From Micrococcales bacterium 72-143 (GTDB lineage Bacteria > Actinomycetota > Actinomycetes > Actinomycetales > Microbacteriaceae): a stretch of 64,000 nt of DNA. The stretch lies in the NCBI GenBank assembly GCA_001898835.1, contig MKVM01000005.1, forward strand, positions 1,037,325-1,101,324, given 5' to 3'. The notes beneath the pieces are model-generated. The model worked only from the letters and a program-made list of their open reading frames with translations. It was not told the origin of the DNA and made no database searches. Shown piece after piece: positions 15,869 to 23,765 of this stretch; positions within the stretch are counted from its first letter, which is position 1; every line of letters starts with the position of its first letter. Position numbers and translations under genes: made by a program.

Positions 15869-17242
15869 TCACCGCCCGGTCAGAGCCGGGGCCGGTGAGG
15901 CGACTGCGGCGAGGAGCTCGCGGGCGGCCCGGGCGCCGCCCGCGGTGGCGGTGTTGAGGTTGGAGCAGGAGAAGTAGTCACCCGCGAGGTGGACACGCTT
16001 GCGCGGCCGGTACTGGTTCAGCTGCGCGAGGCCCTTGTAGGTGCCCGGGTGACTGTAGACCACGACGGGGTTCCAGCGGTTGACGAGCGCGAACTCGACG
16101 TCGTCGCTGAGGTGCGGGATGACCCGGTCGGCGGCGGCGAGCAACTGCGCCACGACCGTCTCGTCATCCTGATCGATCAGCTCCTCCGCCCACTTCGACA
16201 TCGAGTACAGCCCCACCAGGCCCTTGCCGGCCGGGACGCGGTCGGGTGCCTTGTTGTGCTCGAGCGTGACGGCGAACAGGTTCGTCTCCACGGACTCCGG
16301 GATGCACACCACGAACGCGGGGTTCTTCGCCGGCGGCTTCGACAGCGCGACGTTGAGGTTGACGCTCGTGGTGTATTCGAGGTCGTCGAAGTACTCGACC
16401 GCCTTCGGGTGCAGCTGCGGGTAGAGCGAGGCGACCTGGGTGCCCCAGACGGCAAGGACGACCGCGTCGGCGGTGTCGACGTGCGTCGTGCCCGCGGCGT
16501 CGACCCAGGTGACGGTGGCCTCGTGCTCGCTCTCCTCGACCGACTGGACTCGCGCGTTCGTGACGACGTTCAGATGCGCGGCGACGGTGTCGACGTAGCG
16601 CTGCATGCCGCCCTTGAGCGAGTTCAGCTTCGTGCCGATGATGTTCGTGAACGAGTAGAAGAAGTCGATCTTCGAGTTGAACTCGCCGCTGGTGCCGAGC
16701 AGGCCTCGCAGCACCGAGTCGATCATGAACTCCGACACCTCCGGGGTGAGGCGCCGCCGAGCGTAGGCGTTCGCGGTCTCGTCGTCCCAGAACTGCCCGA
16801 GCGGGGCGAGGTTCTCCGCGTTGATGTAAGGGCGCACCTTCAGCAGGTCGAGGCCCAGGTTCGCCATCTTCGCCTTCGACTTCCAGGAGATGAGCTTCGT
16901 GCCGATCGCATCCCGGAGCAGGTGCGCGGAGTCGAGGAAGTGGATCTTGTCCTCGCGGGCGAACCCGACCGTGGTCCCGCCGGGCTGCAGCAGGTGGTCG
17001 CCGCCCGCATCGTGGAGCAGCTGCATGACGTACGTGTACGCCTGTGGCAGGACGCTCGCTCCCTGGTCCATGACGAAGCCGTCGCGGACCTCGGTGCGGA
17101 CCTTGCCGCCGGCCTGGGCATCGTCCTCGAGGACCGTGACGGTGCAGCCGGCCTGCTGCAGCCGGAACGCGGCGGACAAGCCGGACGGGCCGCCGCCGAC
17201 GACGATGACGGAGGGACCGGACCCCGTGGTGGGGGCGTTCAT
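15869..17242 (-). CDS. FAD-dependent amine-oxidase/PPO-like oxidoreductase (2)
   Basis: A 457-residue flavoprotein closer to protoporphyrinogen oxidase/squalene-desaturase-type enzymes than to its two neighbours. The FAD motif VIVVGGGPSGLSAAFRLQQ lies near the N-terminus, and GGKVRTE with DQGASVLP follows as in desaturases. The C-terminal motif VHLAGDYFSCSNLNTA ends the FAD site. It starts one base after the stop of the gene at 17244, so the two are co-transcribed and probably coupled. A heme role is unlikely because no other heme genes are near; a step on a polyene or sterol-like lipid is more consistent with the context (inference). The start at 17242 gives the Rossmann fold a 10-residue lead. 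Confidence 0.78.
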   Translation of the reverse strand: MNAPTTGSGPSVIVVGGGPSGLSAAFRLQQAGCTVTVLEDDAQAGGKVRTEVRDGFVMDQGASVLPQAYTYVMQLLHDAGGDHLLQPGGTTVGFAREDKIHFLDSAHLLRDAIGTKLISWKSKAKMANLGLDLLKVRPYINAENLAPLGQFWDDETANAYARRRLTPEVSEFMIDSVLRGLLGTSGEFNSKIDFFYSFTNIIGTKLNSLKGGMQRYVDTVAAHLNVVTNARVQSVEESEHEATVTWVDAAGTTHVDTADAVVLAVWGTQVASLYPQLHPKAVEYFDDLEYTTSVNLNVALSKPPAKNPAFVVCIPESVETNLFAVTLEHNKAPDRVPAGKGLVGLYSMSKWAEELIDQDDETVVAQLLAAADRVIPHLSDDVEFALVNRWNPVVVYSHPGTYKGLAQLNQYRPRKRVHLAGDYFSCSNLNTATAGGARAARELLAAVASPAPALTGR

Positions 17243-17243
17243 T

Positions 17244-18563
17244 TCATGCGCTCGCTTTCTTCGAGGTGGCCCCGTGCGGGGCGGCAAGGATGCGGTCCGC
17301 GACGACCTGGGCGTTCTGCGCGCAGGCGGAGATCCCAGCCGTCGCCCACAGGCTCGCGCCGTCGCCGACGTTCCACAGCCCCGGCACCGGGCTCTCCGGC
17401 TCGACCGTGCGGCCGGGCAGGGAACGGGCACCGGGCCAGGTGCCGCGGGTGACGTCGATGCGGAGGATGCGGGCCCGATCGAAGCCCGGGAACTGCTCCC
17501 GCAGGTCCTCCAGGAGCAGAGCGGTCTCGGCCTCCTCGTCGAAGTCTCCGACGGCCGGCTGTGGAACCGACGCGCCGCTGTAGAGGTGCCAGCCTTCCGG
17601 CGCGCGAGCGAGATCCGGGGCGCTGAAGTTCCCGGCGTAGGCCAGGCGACGGGAGCCGGCGAACAGGGCCAATGCCGGGAACTGCGCGAGCGGTTCCCGT
17701 GACGCGAAGTGCACCGTGATGAGCGCGCTCGGGCTGTCCGCGGTCCGCAGCCGCTGCACGTATTCCAGGGGCAGCAGCGAGCCGGCCAGAGACAGCAGCG
17801 CGGCCGGGCCCGCGTCGTTCACGAACTGCGGCGCGCGATCGACCCGGCCGCCGCCGGCGTGATCGCTGGTGATCCGGAAGCCGCCACCCGCATGATCCCG
17901 CTGGACGGAGGTCGCCGTCGCGCCGAGCAGGACGCGCCCGCCGGCCTCCTCGATCACCTCCACGAGCGGAGCCCAGATCGCCCCGGTGCCGCCGGGGGCG
18001 AAGCCGAAGGACTTCAGCGCACCGGGCTTGGTGAAGTAGTCCAGGAAGAACCGTGCCGAGACGAGTTCCGGACCGGCGGCGAACAGCGCCCCGCACATGT
18101 TCCGCACCAGGCCGTGCACCCGCGCGCTCCTGGTGAGCCGCGCCAGCCACTCGGAGGTCGTCAACTGCTCGGCGGGCTTGAGCCCAGGGAACAATCGCAG
18201 GCCCGTGCGCGCCAGCCACAGGCCGCCGCGCACGGCCACCGCCGCGAGCCCCGTGCTCAACGACACGTCCCGCTTCCCGGCGCGCAGCGTCAGGGCGCGC
18301 TTCGGCACGTAGAGGCGCAGCGGATGCCCGAGCTCGGCGAAGCTCTGCTCGAGGATGCCGGCCAGCTCGACCAGAACCGCGCCGTCGTTGACGAGGAAGC
18401 CGTCCAGCTCCGAGACACCCGCGCGACCGCCAGCCCGCTCCCCTGCCTCCAGCACGAGCACCCGTCGGCCTACGGCAGCGAGCCGCGCGGCGGTGAACAG
18501 GCCACCGGCGCCTGCGCCGAGGACGATCGCGTCCCACCGATCCTCGAGCCGCTGCGTCGTCAT
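17244..18563 (-). CDS. FAD-dependent oxidoreductase, CrtI-like (3)
   Basis: A 439-residue paralogue of the enzyme at 14478. The FAD-binding motif is IVLGAGAGGLFTAARL with LEAGERAGGRAG, and the C-terminal motif is LWNVGDGASLWATAG. It keeps the FLDYFTKPG and APGGTGAIW segments shared with the first enzyme. I choose ATG 18563 over 18584 because GGAAGGCGGAG lies directly upstream. It is the first gene of the oxidoreductase operon and is preceded by an AT-rich promoter region with a small palindrome. Three related flavoproteins in a row resemble pathways where a polyene chain is desaturated, isomerised and reduced in steps, but the substrate here is not known. Confidence 0.8.
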   Translation of the reverse strand: MTTQRLEDRWDAIVLGAGAGGLFTAARLAAVGRRVLVLEAGERAGGRAGVSELDGFLVNDGAVLVELAGILEQSFAELGHPLRLYVPKRALTLRAGKRDVSLSTGLAAVAVRGGLWLARTGLRLFPGLKPAEQLTTSEWLARLTRSARVHGLVRNMCGALFAAGPELVSARFFLDYFTKPGALKSFGFAPGGTGAIWAPLVEVIEEAGGRVLLGATATSVQRDHAGGGFRITSDHAGGGRVDRAPQFVNDAGPAALLSLAGSLLPLEYVQRLRTADSPSALITVHFASREPLAQFPALALFAGSRRLAYAGNFSAPDLARAPEGWHLYSGASVPQPAVGDFDEEAETALLLEDLREQFPGFDRARILRIDVTRGTWPGARSLPGRTVEPESPVPGLWNVGDGASLWATAGISACAQNAQVVADRILAAPHGATSKKASA

Positions 18564-18585
18564 CTCCGCCTTCCCGTCATGCATA

Positions 18586-18597
18586 TTTTACCTAAAA
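18586..18597. promoter_or_regulatory. TTTTA-CC-TAAAA palindrome in AT-rich promoter
   Basis: The palindrome lies 23-34 bp upstream of the first oxidoreductase start in a markedly AT-rich patch (about 18581-18610) within GC-rich DNA. On the minus strand it includes TAAAAT, a possible -10 element. A TetR dimer could bind here. The stretch from 18564 to 18881 otherwise holds only the small ORF at 18730 and two CTATCA words (18662-18667 and 18675-18680). Confidence 0.4.
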
Positions 18598-18729
18598 GCA
18601 AATTATTGGGAAGAGGCGGTGTCCGCGAGGATGTCGACCGCGAATCAGAAACAAGAGATGACTATCATTTCGAGCTATCATCGCGGCAGAGCACCCGGAG
18701 TCCGATCCGTCCTATCTCGAGGGAGCATC

Positions 18730-18885
18730 ATGATGACCGTTCCGCATGCCGGGCCCGTAGCGGTGCCGCACGCTCCTGTCCGGTCCGACGGCGGATGTCC
18801 GCTGCCGGGTCGCGACACGGGCGGTCTCCTGATGCCGCTGACGAGCGCGTCCCCGTACTCGGCAGGAACCGGAGTGGGCGCATGA
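18730..18885 (+). CDS. Putative 51-aa protein overlapping tatA
   Basis: A short frame starting ATGATG at 18730 with GAGGGAGC a few bases upstream. It encodes 51 residues rich in Pro, Gly and Val, with a VPHA word repeated (VPHAGPVAVPHAP) and one cysteine. Its TGA overlaps the tatA ATG (ATGA), the same coupling pattern used throughout this cluster, which is the main reason for listing it. It has no membrane segment or twin-arginine motif. It could be a leader peptide setting tatA translation, a small partner protein, or chance. I do not recognise a family. Confidence 0.4.
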   Translation: MMTVPHAGPVAVPHAPVRSDGGCPLPGRDTGGLLMPLTSASPYSAGTGVGA

Positions 18886-19085
18886 TCCGCGGGATCGAGG
18901 CGCCCGAGCTGCTGGTCATCGCCGTTCTCGCTCTCGTTCTGTTCGGCGGCTCCCGGCTTCCGGAGATCGCGCGGAGCCTGGGCAAATCCATTCGGATCTT
19001 CGCCACGGAATCCCGACCGGCAAGCAGCGCCGCTCACCCAGACGAGCAGAGCGCCACCGACCCGCATGCTGGCACGGACATGTAG
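18882..19085 (+). CDS. tatA: TatA/TatE-family twin-arginine translocase subunit
   Basis: A 67-residue TatA-like protein: one N-terminal membrane helix (APELLVIAVLALVLFG, about residues 6-21), the FGGSRLPEIARSLGKSIR hinge and amphipathic helix, then a polar tail. TatA oligomers form the pore for folded proteins exported with RR signal peptides. The main chromosomal tat genes are not in the window; this is an extra copy within the cargo cluster. None of the neighbouring enzymes shows an RR signal, so its client, if any, is elsewhere or it has another membrane role. It runs opposite to the flanking operons and ends 37 bp before the convergent GT2 gene. Confidence 0.85.
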   Translation: MIRGIEAPELLVIAVLALVLFGGSRLPEIARSLGKSIRIFATESRPASSAAHPDEQSATDPHAGTDM

Positions 19086-19122
19086 GGTAGTCGTCGACTC
19101 GTCCGGCCTGCGTCGCCGTCCC

Positions 19123-19944
19123 TCACGCAATCGCGTGGTCCGAGCCCGCTGCTCCGGTCCGCTCCGGTTGCCCGTGTTTCTCCGACATCGCATCGACGCG
19201 GACAGCGTGCTGATGCCGGGTGACGGCGTTCGGCCAGATGCGCAGCCGCCACCAGAGCTTCGCCGGCGGCTCGAGTTCGACGCGCCTGGTCCGGATGCGC
19301 ATCTCTGGGAGGTGGTGGATGTGCCCGCCCGCACGGTGGATGAGCACGCTGAGATCGAGATCCTCGTGCACCTTGGTGTGGTCGGGGAAGGCATCCTCGC
19401 GGATGGTCTCCCATGCGGTGCGGGTGATGGCCATGTTGCAGCCGACCATGACCTGGCCGCCTGTCAGTATCTCGCTGATCGGGTAGTAGCCGTATTCGAG
19501 GGTGGCCTTGCCGAGGAGGTGTCCGAGGGCGGGGTGTCCGTCGATGAGCGCGTCGCCTGAGCCGGTGATTCCCGCCACCTCGTCGGTGCCCGCCCGTGTG
19601 AAGTGTGCACGGACGACGGCGACCCAGCCCGGGTCGATGATGCTGTCGGCGTCGATCCTGCCCAGCACATCGCCCGTGGCCGCGTTCAGTCCGCGATTGC
19701 GCGCGGGGACGATCCCGGGGATGGGCTCCTCGAGGACGGTGACGAAGGGGTATGAGGCCGCGATGCGGCCGGTGGCGTCGGTGCTGCCGTTGTCGACGAC
19801 GATGACCTCATCGGGCGGGTCCGTCTGAGCGGCGATCGCCTCGAGACACTCGCCCAGGTAGTCCTGCTCGTTCCAGGCGGGGATCACGATCGACACCCTC
19901 GGCCGTGGCGAGCCCCTGCGCCGCCCATCGTCGTCGATGGTCAT
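19123..19944 (-). CDS. Family 2 glycosyltransferase (GT-A fold)
   Basis: A 273-residue inverting glycosyltransferase. The nucleotide-binding start VSIVIPAWNEQDYLGECL is followed by VIVVDNGSTD and the metal-binding DAD in GRIDADSIIDPGW. A later HEDLDLSVLIHRAG segment supplies the catalytic aspartate region (ED). No clear membrane helices are seen, so it probably works at the cytoplasmic face on a lipid acceptor. It begins at 19944, where its ATG overlaps the upstream dehydrogenase TGA (ATGA). It is the last gene of a tightly overlapping operon with E1-alpha, GT4, patatin and TetR. Donor sugar and acceptor cannot be told from sequence. Confidence 0.82.
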   Translation of the reverse strand: MTIDDDGRRRGSPRPRVSIVIPAWNEQDYLGECLEAIAAQTDPPDEVIVVDNGSTDATGRIAASYPFVTVLEEPIPGIVPARNRGLNAATGDVLGRIDADSIIDPGWVAVVRAHFTRAGTDEVAGITGSGDALIDGHPALGHLLGKATLEYGYYPISEILTGGQVMVGCNMAITRTAWETIREDAFPDHTKVHEDLDLSVLIHRAGGHIHHLPEMRIRTRRVELEPPAKLWWRLRIWPNAVTRHQHAVRVDAMSEKHGQPERTGAAGSDHAIA

Positions 19945-21059
19945 TCCGCGGCGTCCTCGAAGGAGTCCAGATAGTCGCGCAACCACGCCTTCTGGGCATG
20001 GGCGACGGGATGGGCGTCGCTGTAGACGTGGTCGAACATGCCGCCGGGGTCCGGGGCGGGGAGTGCGATCAGGCGTCTGCGGACGTCGCCGGCGTGTTCG
20101 GCGTTGTGAGCATCGATGCTCTCGAACACGTCATCGGTGACGCCGCGCTCGCTCAGGTGGGCCCGCAGGCGCGGGATCGGGTCGCGCCGCTCCCAGGAAG
20201 AGCGCTCCTGCACGGTCCGGTACTTGGTGGGGTCGTCGGATGAGGTGTGGGGGCCGAGGCGGTAGGTGACGGCTTCGATGAGAGCCGGTCCGCCGCCGGC
20301 GCGGACGGCATCCATGACGTGTTTGGTGACGGCGTAGCTGGCGAGGACATCGTTGCCGTCGATGCGGTGGCCGGGGATTCCGAATCCCTTCGCACGCGTC
20401 GCGTAAGAGACCGCGGTCTGGGTGGATGCCGGGGTGGAGATGGCGTACTGGTTGTTCTGCACGAAGAACAGGACGGGTGCGTCGTAGGTGCGGGCGAAGG
20501 TCAGCGCTTCGCTCGCGTCGCCTTCGGACATCGCGCCATCGCCGATGTAGACGATCACGGCCTCCTCGCCGGGTGGCTTTCGTCCTGCCTGCTGATCGAG
20601 GCTGATCCCCATCGCATAGCCCGCCGCATGGAGCGCCTGGGCGGCGAGCACGATCGTGTAGAGCCGGAACCGGGTGCGCTCGGGATCCCAGCCGCGAAAC
20701 GTGTTGCCGCGAAGGACAGCGAGGATGTCGACGAAGTCGATACCACGGGCAAGAGCCACGCCATGTTCCCGATAGGAGGGGAACACGGTGTCGAGCGGGC
20801 TGAGGGCGTGGGCGGAGCCTGTCTGGGCGGCTTCCTGCCCGTAGGAGGGGATCCAGAGGGCGAGCTCACCCTGACGCTGCAACGCGGTGGACGCCTCATC
20901 GAGCCGACGGGCGAGAGTCATCTCGCGGTAGAACGAGAGGAGCCGCTCCGTGTCGAGCCCGTCGACGAGGGGCGCGTACGGTGCCGCGGCACGGCTCGGC
21001 GCGTAACGCCCCTGAGGCGTCAAGAACCGGATCAGGGCGGGGCCGCGCGGGGTGCTCAC
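19941..21059 (-). CDS. Thiamine-diphosphate 2-oxoacid dehydrogenase E1 alpha subunit
   Basis: A 372-residue protein of the pyruvate/branched-chain 2-oxoacid dehydrogenase E1-alpha family. The ThDP motif starts GDG at 173-175 and closes with NN at 202-203, spacing normal for the family; the GGHxxG-like (PSYGQEAAQTG) and C-terminal phosphorylation-loop-like (RLGPHTSSDDPTKYR) regions are also present. E1-alpha normally works with an E1-beta and an E2 to make acyl-CoA, including branched starter units for lipids. No E1-beta, E2 or E3 gene is in the window, so it depends on chromosomal partners or does something else. The GTG start overlaps the GT4 stop (GTGA), and its stop overlaps the GT2 start, placing it firmly within the operon. 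Confidence 0.85.
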   Translation of the reverse strand: MSTPRGPALIRFLTPQGRYAPSRAAAPYAPLVDGLDTERLLSFYREMTLARRLDEASTALQRQGELALWIPSYGQEAAQTGSAHALSPLDTVFPSYREHGVALARGIDFVDILAVLRGNTFRGWDPERTRFRLYTIVLAAQALHAAGYAMGISLDQQAGRKPPGEEAVIVYIGDGAMSEGDASEALTFARTYDAPVLFFVQNNQYAISTPASTQTAVSYATRAKGFGIPGHRIDGNDVLASYAVTKHVMDAVRAGGGPALIEAVTYRLGPHTSSDDPTKYRTVQERSSWERRDPIPRLRAHLSERGVTDDVFESIDAHNAEHAGDVRRRLIALPAPDPGGMFDHVYSDAHPVAHAQKAWLRDYLDSFEDAAE

Positions 21060-22255
21060 ACGGCACCGGCGAGAGACCAGCTCTCCTGGTAGAGCTGTTC
21101 GTATCGGGAGGTCATGACCCCGGCGTCATGGGTCAAGGCGGTGGCGGATGCCGCACGGCTCATCGCCCGGTAGGCGTCGGGGTCGAGGTGCAGGATGCGT
21201 TCGATCCGGTCGGCGAACTCGTGCGCGTTGCGGGGGTGGACGAGATACCCTTCCGCGCCGGAGGCGATCAGGTGCGGGAGCGCGACGGCATCGGCGAGAA
21301 CCACCGGGGTGCCCGAGGCCATCGCCTCAAGGGTCGCGATCGACTGGAGTTCGGCAGTGGATGGCATCACGAACACCGTGGCCCGGTGGTGCAGTTCGGT
21401 CAGCCGGTCGTCGTCGACGTACCCGTGGAACGTCGTGCGATCGGCGATGGCCAGCGAACGCGCCAGCCCCTCCAGGTGGCTGCGCTCGGAGCCGCTTCCG
21501 ACGATGTCGAGGTGCGCCGCGAGCTCACGGGGGATGAGGCTGAACGCGTTCAGCAGGGTGTCGAGGTTCTTCTCCGGGTCGAGGCGTCCGACGAACAGCA
21601 CGCGATTCTCCGCCGGGCGGTCCTGCTTGGGCGTGAACCTGTCGTTCTCGACGCCGCACGATACGGGGACCACGCCACGCAGCCGCGTGTTCGACTCCAG
21701 ATAGTGGGCGGCGGCCGGGGTCGGGCTGGTGACGATGTCGGCGCGGGAGTACACCGTGCTGGCGAGGCTCCATCCGAACGCCGTCAGCCGAGGGTGCAGA
21801 CGCCGAGGAAGTCCGCTGAACTCGACGACGTTGTCCGGCATGACGTGGTTGGTCGCGATGATCGGGATGTCGAGGCGCTCGGCCTCGTAGGCGAGGCCGC
21901 GTCCGATGTCGATGAAGGACTGCAGGTGCACGACGGCGGGCCGCACCCGCAGGAGGATGCGACGCGTCTGCGCGCGCACCTCCCACGGCGGAGCGACACG
22001 GAGCCAGTCGTGCAGCGGCCAGCGCACGCTGCGCAGCCGATGGACCGTGAGTCGCTGCCCGTCGTAGACCTCGATGCCGGAACTGGAGCGCATGCGGGTC
22101 GCGGGGGCGATGACGTGCACGTCGTGCCCTCGGCGGGCGAGGCGGACGGCATGCTCCCGCGCGAACCGCGCGGCACCATTGACATCGGGCGGGAACGTGT
22201 CTGTGCCGATCAGCACGCAGGCGGCGCGGCCGGTGAGAGATTCGCTATGCGGCAT
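21056..22255 (-). CDS. Family 4 glycosyltransferase (GT-B fold)
   Basis: A 399-residue retaining glycosyltransferase resembling actinobacterial mannosyl- and glucosyltransferases that act on lipid carriers. The N-terminal acceptor domain has TDTFPPDVNGAARF. The C-terminal donor domain has VLFVGRLDPEKNLDTLL and the Glu-x7-Glu motif ELQSIATLE in FVMPSTAELQSIATLEAM. ATG 22255 was chosen because it places the first strand correctly and overlaps the patatin stop by 11 bp. Within the operon it is followed by E1-alpha and GT2. Two glycosyltransferases plus a lipase suggest assembly of a glycolipid; the sugar is unknown. Confidence 0.83.
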   Translation of the reverse strand: MPHSESLTGRAACVLIGTDTFPPDVNGAARFAREHAVRLARRGHDVHVIAPATRMRSSSGIEVYDGQRLTVHRLRSVRWPLHDWLRVAPPWEVRAQTRRILLRVRPAVVHLQSFIDIGRGLAYEAERLDIPIIATNHVMPDNVVEFSGLPRRLHPRLTAFGWSLASTVYSRADIVTSPTPAAAHYLESNTRLRGVVPVSCGVENDRFTPKQDRPAENRVLFVGRLDPEKNLDTLLNAFSLIPRELAAHLDIVGSGSERSHLEGLARSLAIADRTTFHGYVDDDRLTELHHRATVFVMPSTAELQSIATLEAMASGTPVVLADAVALPHLIASGAEGYLVHPRNAHEFADRIERILHLDPDAYRAMSRAASATALTHDAGVMTSRYEQLYQESWSLAGAV

Positions 22256-23018
22256 GGGTCTGCTGGGTCTTCCATTCGTGGAGGGCGGTGCTCGCGGCGG
22301 CGTAGCCCGCATCGATGATGCGCGGGACGTCCGCACGGGACCACTGTGAGCATCCGTCGAGATCGGGGTGGATCATCAGCACGTCGGGACGCCGTTCGAG
22401 CTCGGCGATCGCCGCCGCCGAACGCACCACGGGGACGTGCTCCCATTCCGGCCGGAGCCGGACAGCGATCGTGAACGTCGCACCGAGGTGATGTGTGGCG
22501 GCGATCGGGAGGTTCGCAGCCAGGCCACCGTCGACGAGGATCTGGTCGCCGGTCACGACCGGGGAGAACATGCCGGGGACGGCGATGCTCGCACGGAGGG
22601 CTGGACCCAATCGGCCTCTGTCGAGGATGACGGCCCGACGGGTCCGCAGATCGGTTGCGACCGCCGCGAAGCGCCGCGGCAGCTCTTCGATGAGCGGCTC
22701 TCCACCGAGCCGGTCGATGGTGTCCAGCAGGGCGGCGCTGTCGAGGAGCCCCAGCCGCGCGGTGGGACGCAGACGGCCGAACGTCGACCAGTCCGCGTCC
22801 AGCACCGCCTCCTCGATCTTTGCGATGGAAAGGCCCGCGGCGAACGCCGCGCCGACCAGTGAGCCCGCGCTCGTCCCCGCGACGACCTTGGGGAGGACAT
22901 GGTGTTCTCGGAGCGCCTTCAGGACGCCGACGTGGGCGGCGCCGAGCGCACCTCCGCCCCCCAGCGCCAGCCCCACGACTGCACGGGGATGCCCGACTTC
23001 TGCCGTCATGTCTGACAT
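22245..23018 (-). CDS. Patatin-like phospholipase
   Basis: A 257-residue patatin-domain serine lipase/acyl hydrolase (RssA/YchK-like size). The oxyanion loop GGGGALG lies near residues 20-26, the nucleophile Ser50 is in GTSAG, and the catalytic Asp163 is in VDGG, so the Ser-Asp dyad is intact. It would hydrolyse or transfer acyl chains of membrane lipids. ATG 23018 is preferred over 23036 because GGAG lies nine bases upstream. It is the second gene of the tetR-patatin-GT4-E1alpha-GT2 operon. The role of the acyl hydrolase in the pathway (trimming, remodelling or acyl transfer) is not decided by the sequence. Confidence 0.88.
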   Translation of the reverse strand: MSDMTAEVGHPRAVVGLALGGGGALGAAHVGVLKALREHHVLPKVVAGTSAGSLVGAAFAAGLSIAKIEEAVLDADWSTFGRLRPTARLGLLDSAALLDTIDRLGGEPLIEELPRRFAAVATDLRTRRAVILDRGRLGPALRASIAVPGMFSPVVTGDQILVDGGLAANLPIAATHHLGATFTIAVRLRPEWEHVPVVRSAAAIAELERRPDVLMIHPDLDGCSQWSRADVPRIIDAGYAAASTALHEWKTQQTHAA

Positions 23019-23039
23019 CGCTTTCGACTCCAGCATCGG

Positions 23040-23615
23040 TCAGACGCTCGGGAGCGGGTGCGCCTGCGCGGGGTTCAGGCTGTCGAGGACGAGGCTGAGG
23101 TAGCGGCGGCGATGGGCGCCGGAGGGGATGCTGCCGAACCCGGCGGCGATCATCGTCATCAGGTTCGGGATGTCCTCCGGCGTGATGTCGGCACGGAGCG
23201 TTCCCGCCGCCTGCGCACGCCGCACGGTCTGCTCGATCGCGGCCGCGTTCCGGCCCATCAGCTCGCGGGTCGCCTCGGCCAGGTTCGATAGCGACCTCAC
23301 CAACCCACGCTCGCGGTCCAGCACACCGAGGAGCCTCTCCCCGAGCTCGAGCAGCACGTCGCGCGGAGCGTCGGTGCGTTCGAACTGTGCGAAGACGGGC
23401 TGCACCTCCGTGGCGAACACGTCGTCGTAGACGGCGAGGGCGAGGGACTCCCGGTTCGGGAAGTGCCGGTACAGCGTCGCGATCCCCACGCCCGCCTCCT
23501 TCGCGATCCGGTTCAGCGTCCCCGACCCGTCCCCGAGGGAGAACGCCCGCCGCGCGGCTCCCAGGATCTTCGCCATGCTCGCCGCCGCATCCACCCGCAT
23601 CGTGCTGCCGTCCAT
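23040..23615 (-). CDS. TetR-family regulator of patatin operon and MMPL gene
   Basis: A 191-residue regulator. The HTH is GTLNRIAKEAGVGIATLYRHF with PNRESLALAVYDDVFA following, the most typical TetR signature, and the C-terminal domain is of normal length. An AAGGAG ribosome site precedes ATG 23615. It is divergent from the MMPL transporter gene, with a TGATAGT-CA-ACTATCA palindrome in between, so it most likely represses both the exporter and its own operon. TetR regulators paired with MMPL or RND exporters usually respond to the exported lipid or drug. Confidence 0.9.
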   Translation of the reverse strand: MDGSTMRVDAAASMAKILGAARRAFSLGDGSGTLNRIAKEAGVGIATLYRHFPNRESLALAVYDDVFATEVQPVFAQFERTDAPRDVLLELGERLLGVLDRERGLVRSLSNLAEATRELMGRNAAAIEQTVRRAQAAGTLRADITPEDIPNLMTMIAAGFGSIPSGAHRRRYLSLVLDSLNPAQAHPLPSV

Positions 23616-23639
23616 CGAATCCGCTCCTTCCGCGTCGGT

Positions 23640-23695
23640 TTGACAACCCCGAAAAACGATACCAGACTCTCACATCAGTTGATAGTCAACTATCA
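23640..23695 (+). promoter_or_regulatory. MMPL promoter region with TetR operator palindrome
   Basis: A TTGACA -35 box lies at 23640-23645. A perfect palindrome TGATAGT-CA-ACTATCA (16 bp) lies at 23680-23695, flanked by CAGTTG on each side, about 70 bp before the MMPL start. The -10 box is not clear. Binding of the divergent TetR protein here would block transcription in both directions. Confidence 0.65.
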
Positions 23696-23765
23696 GTTGT
23701 TCGCATTGAGGCGGCGGGATCGGCCCTCGCGAGGGCTGGTGCGCCCGGAGGAATAGAGGAATCGG

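Noticed and set aside
14478..18563. Standard carotenoid biosynthesis operon
   Set aside because: The FAD enzymes are CrtI-like, but no phytoene synthase, prenyl transferase or lycopene cyclase is in the window, and the second enzyme looks more like a PPO/amine oxidase.
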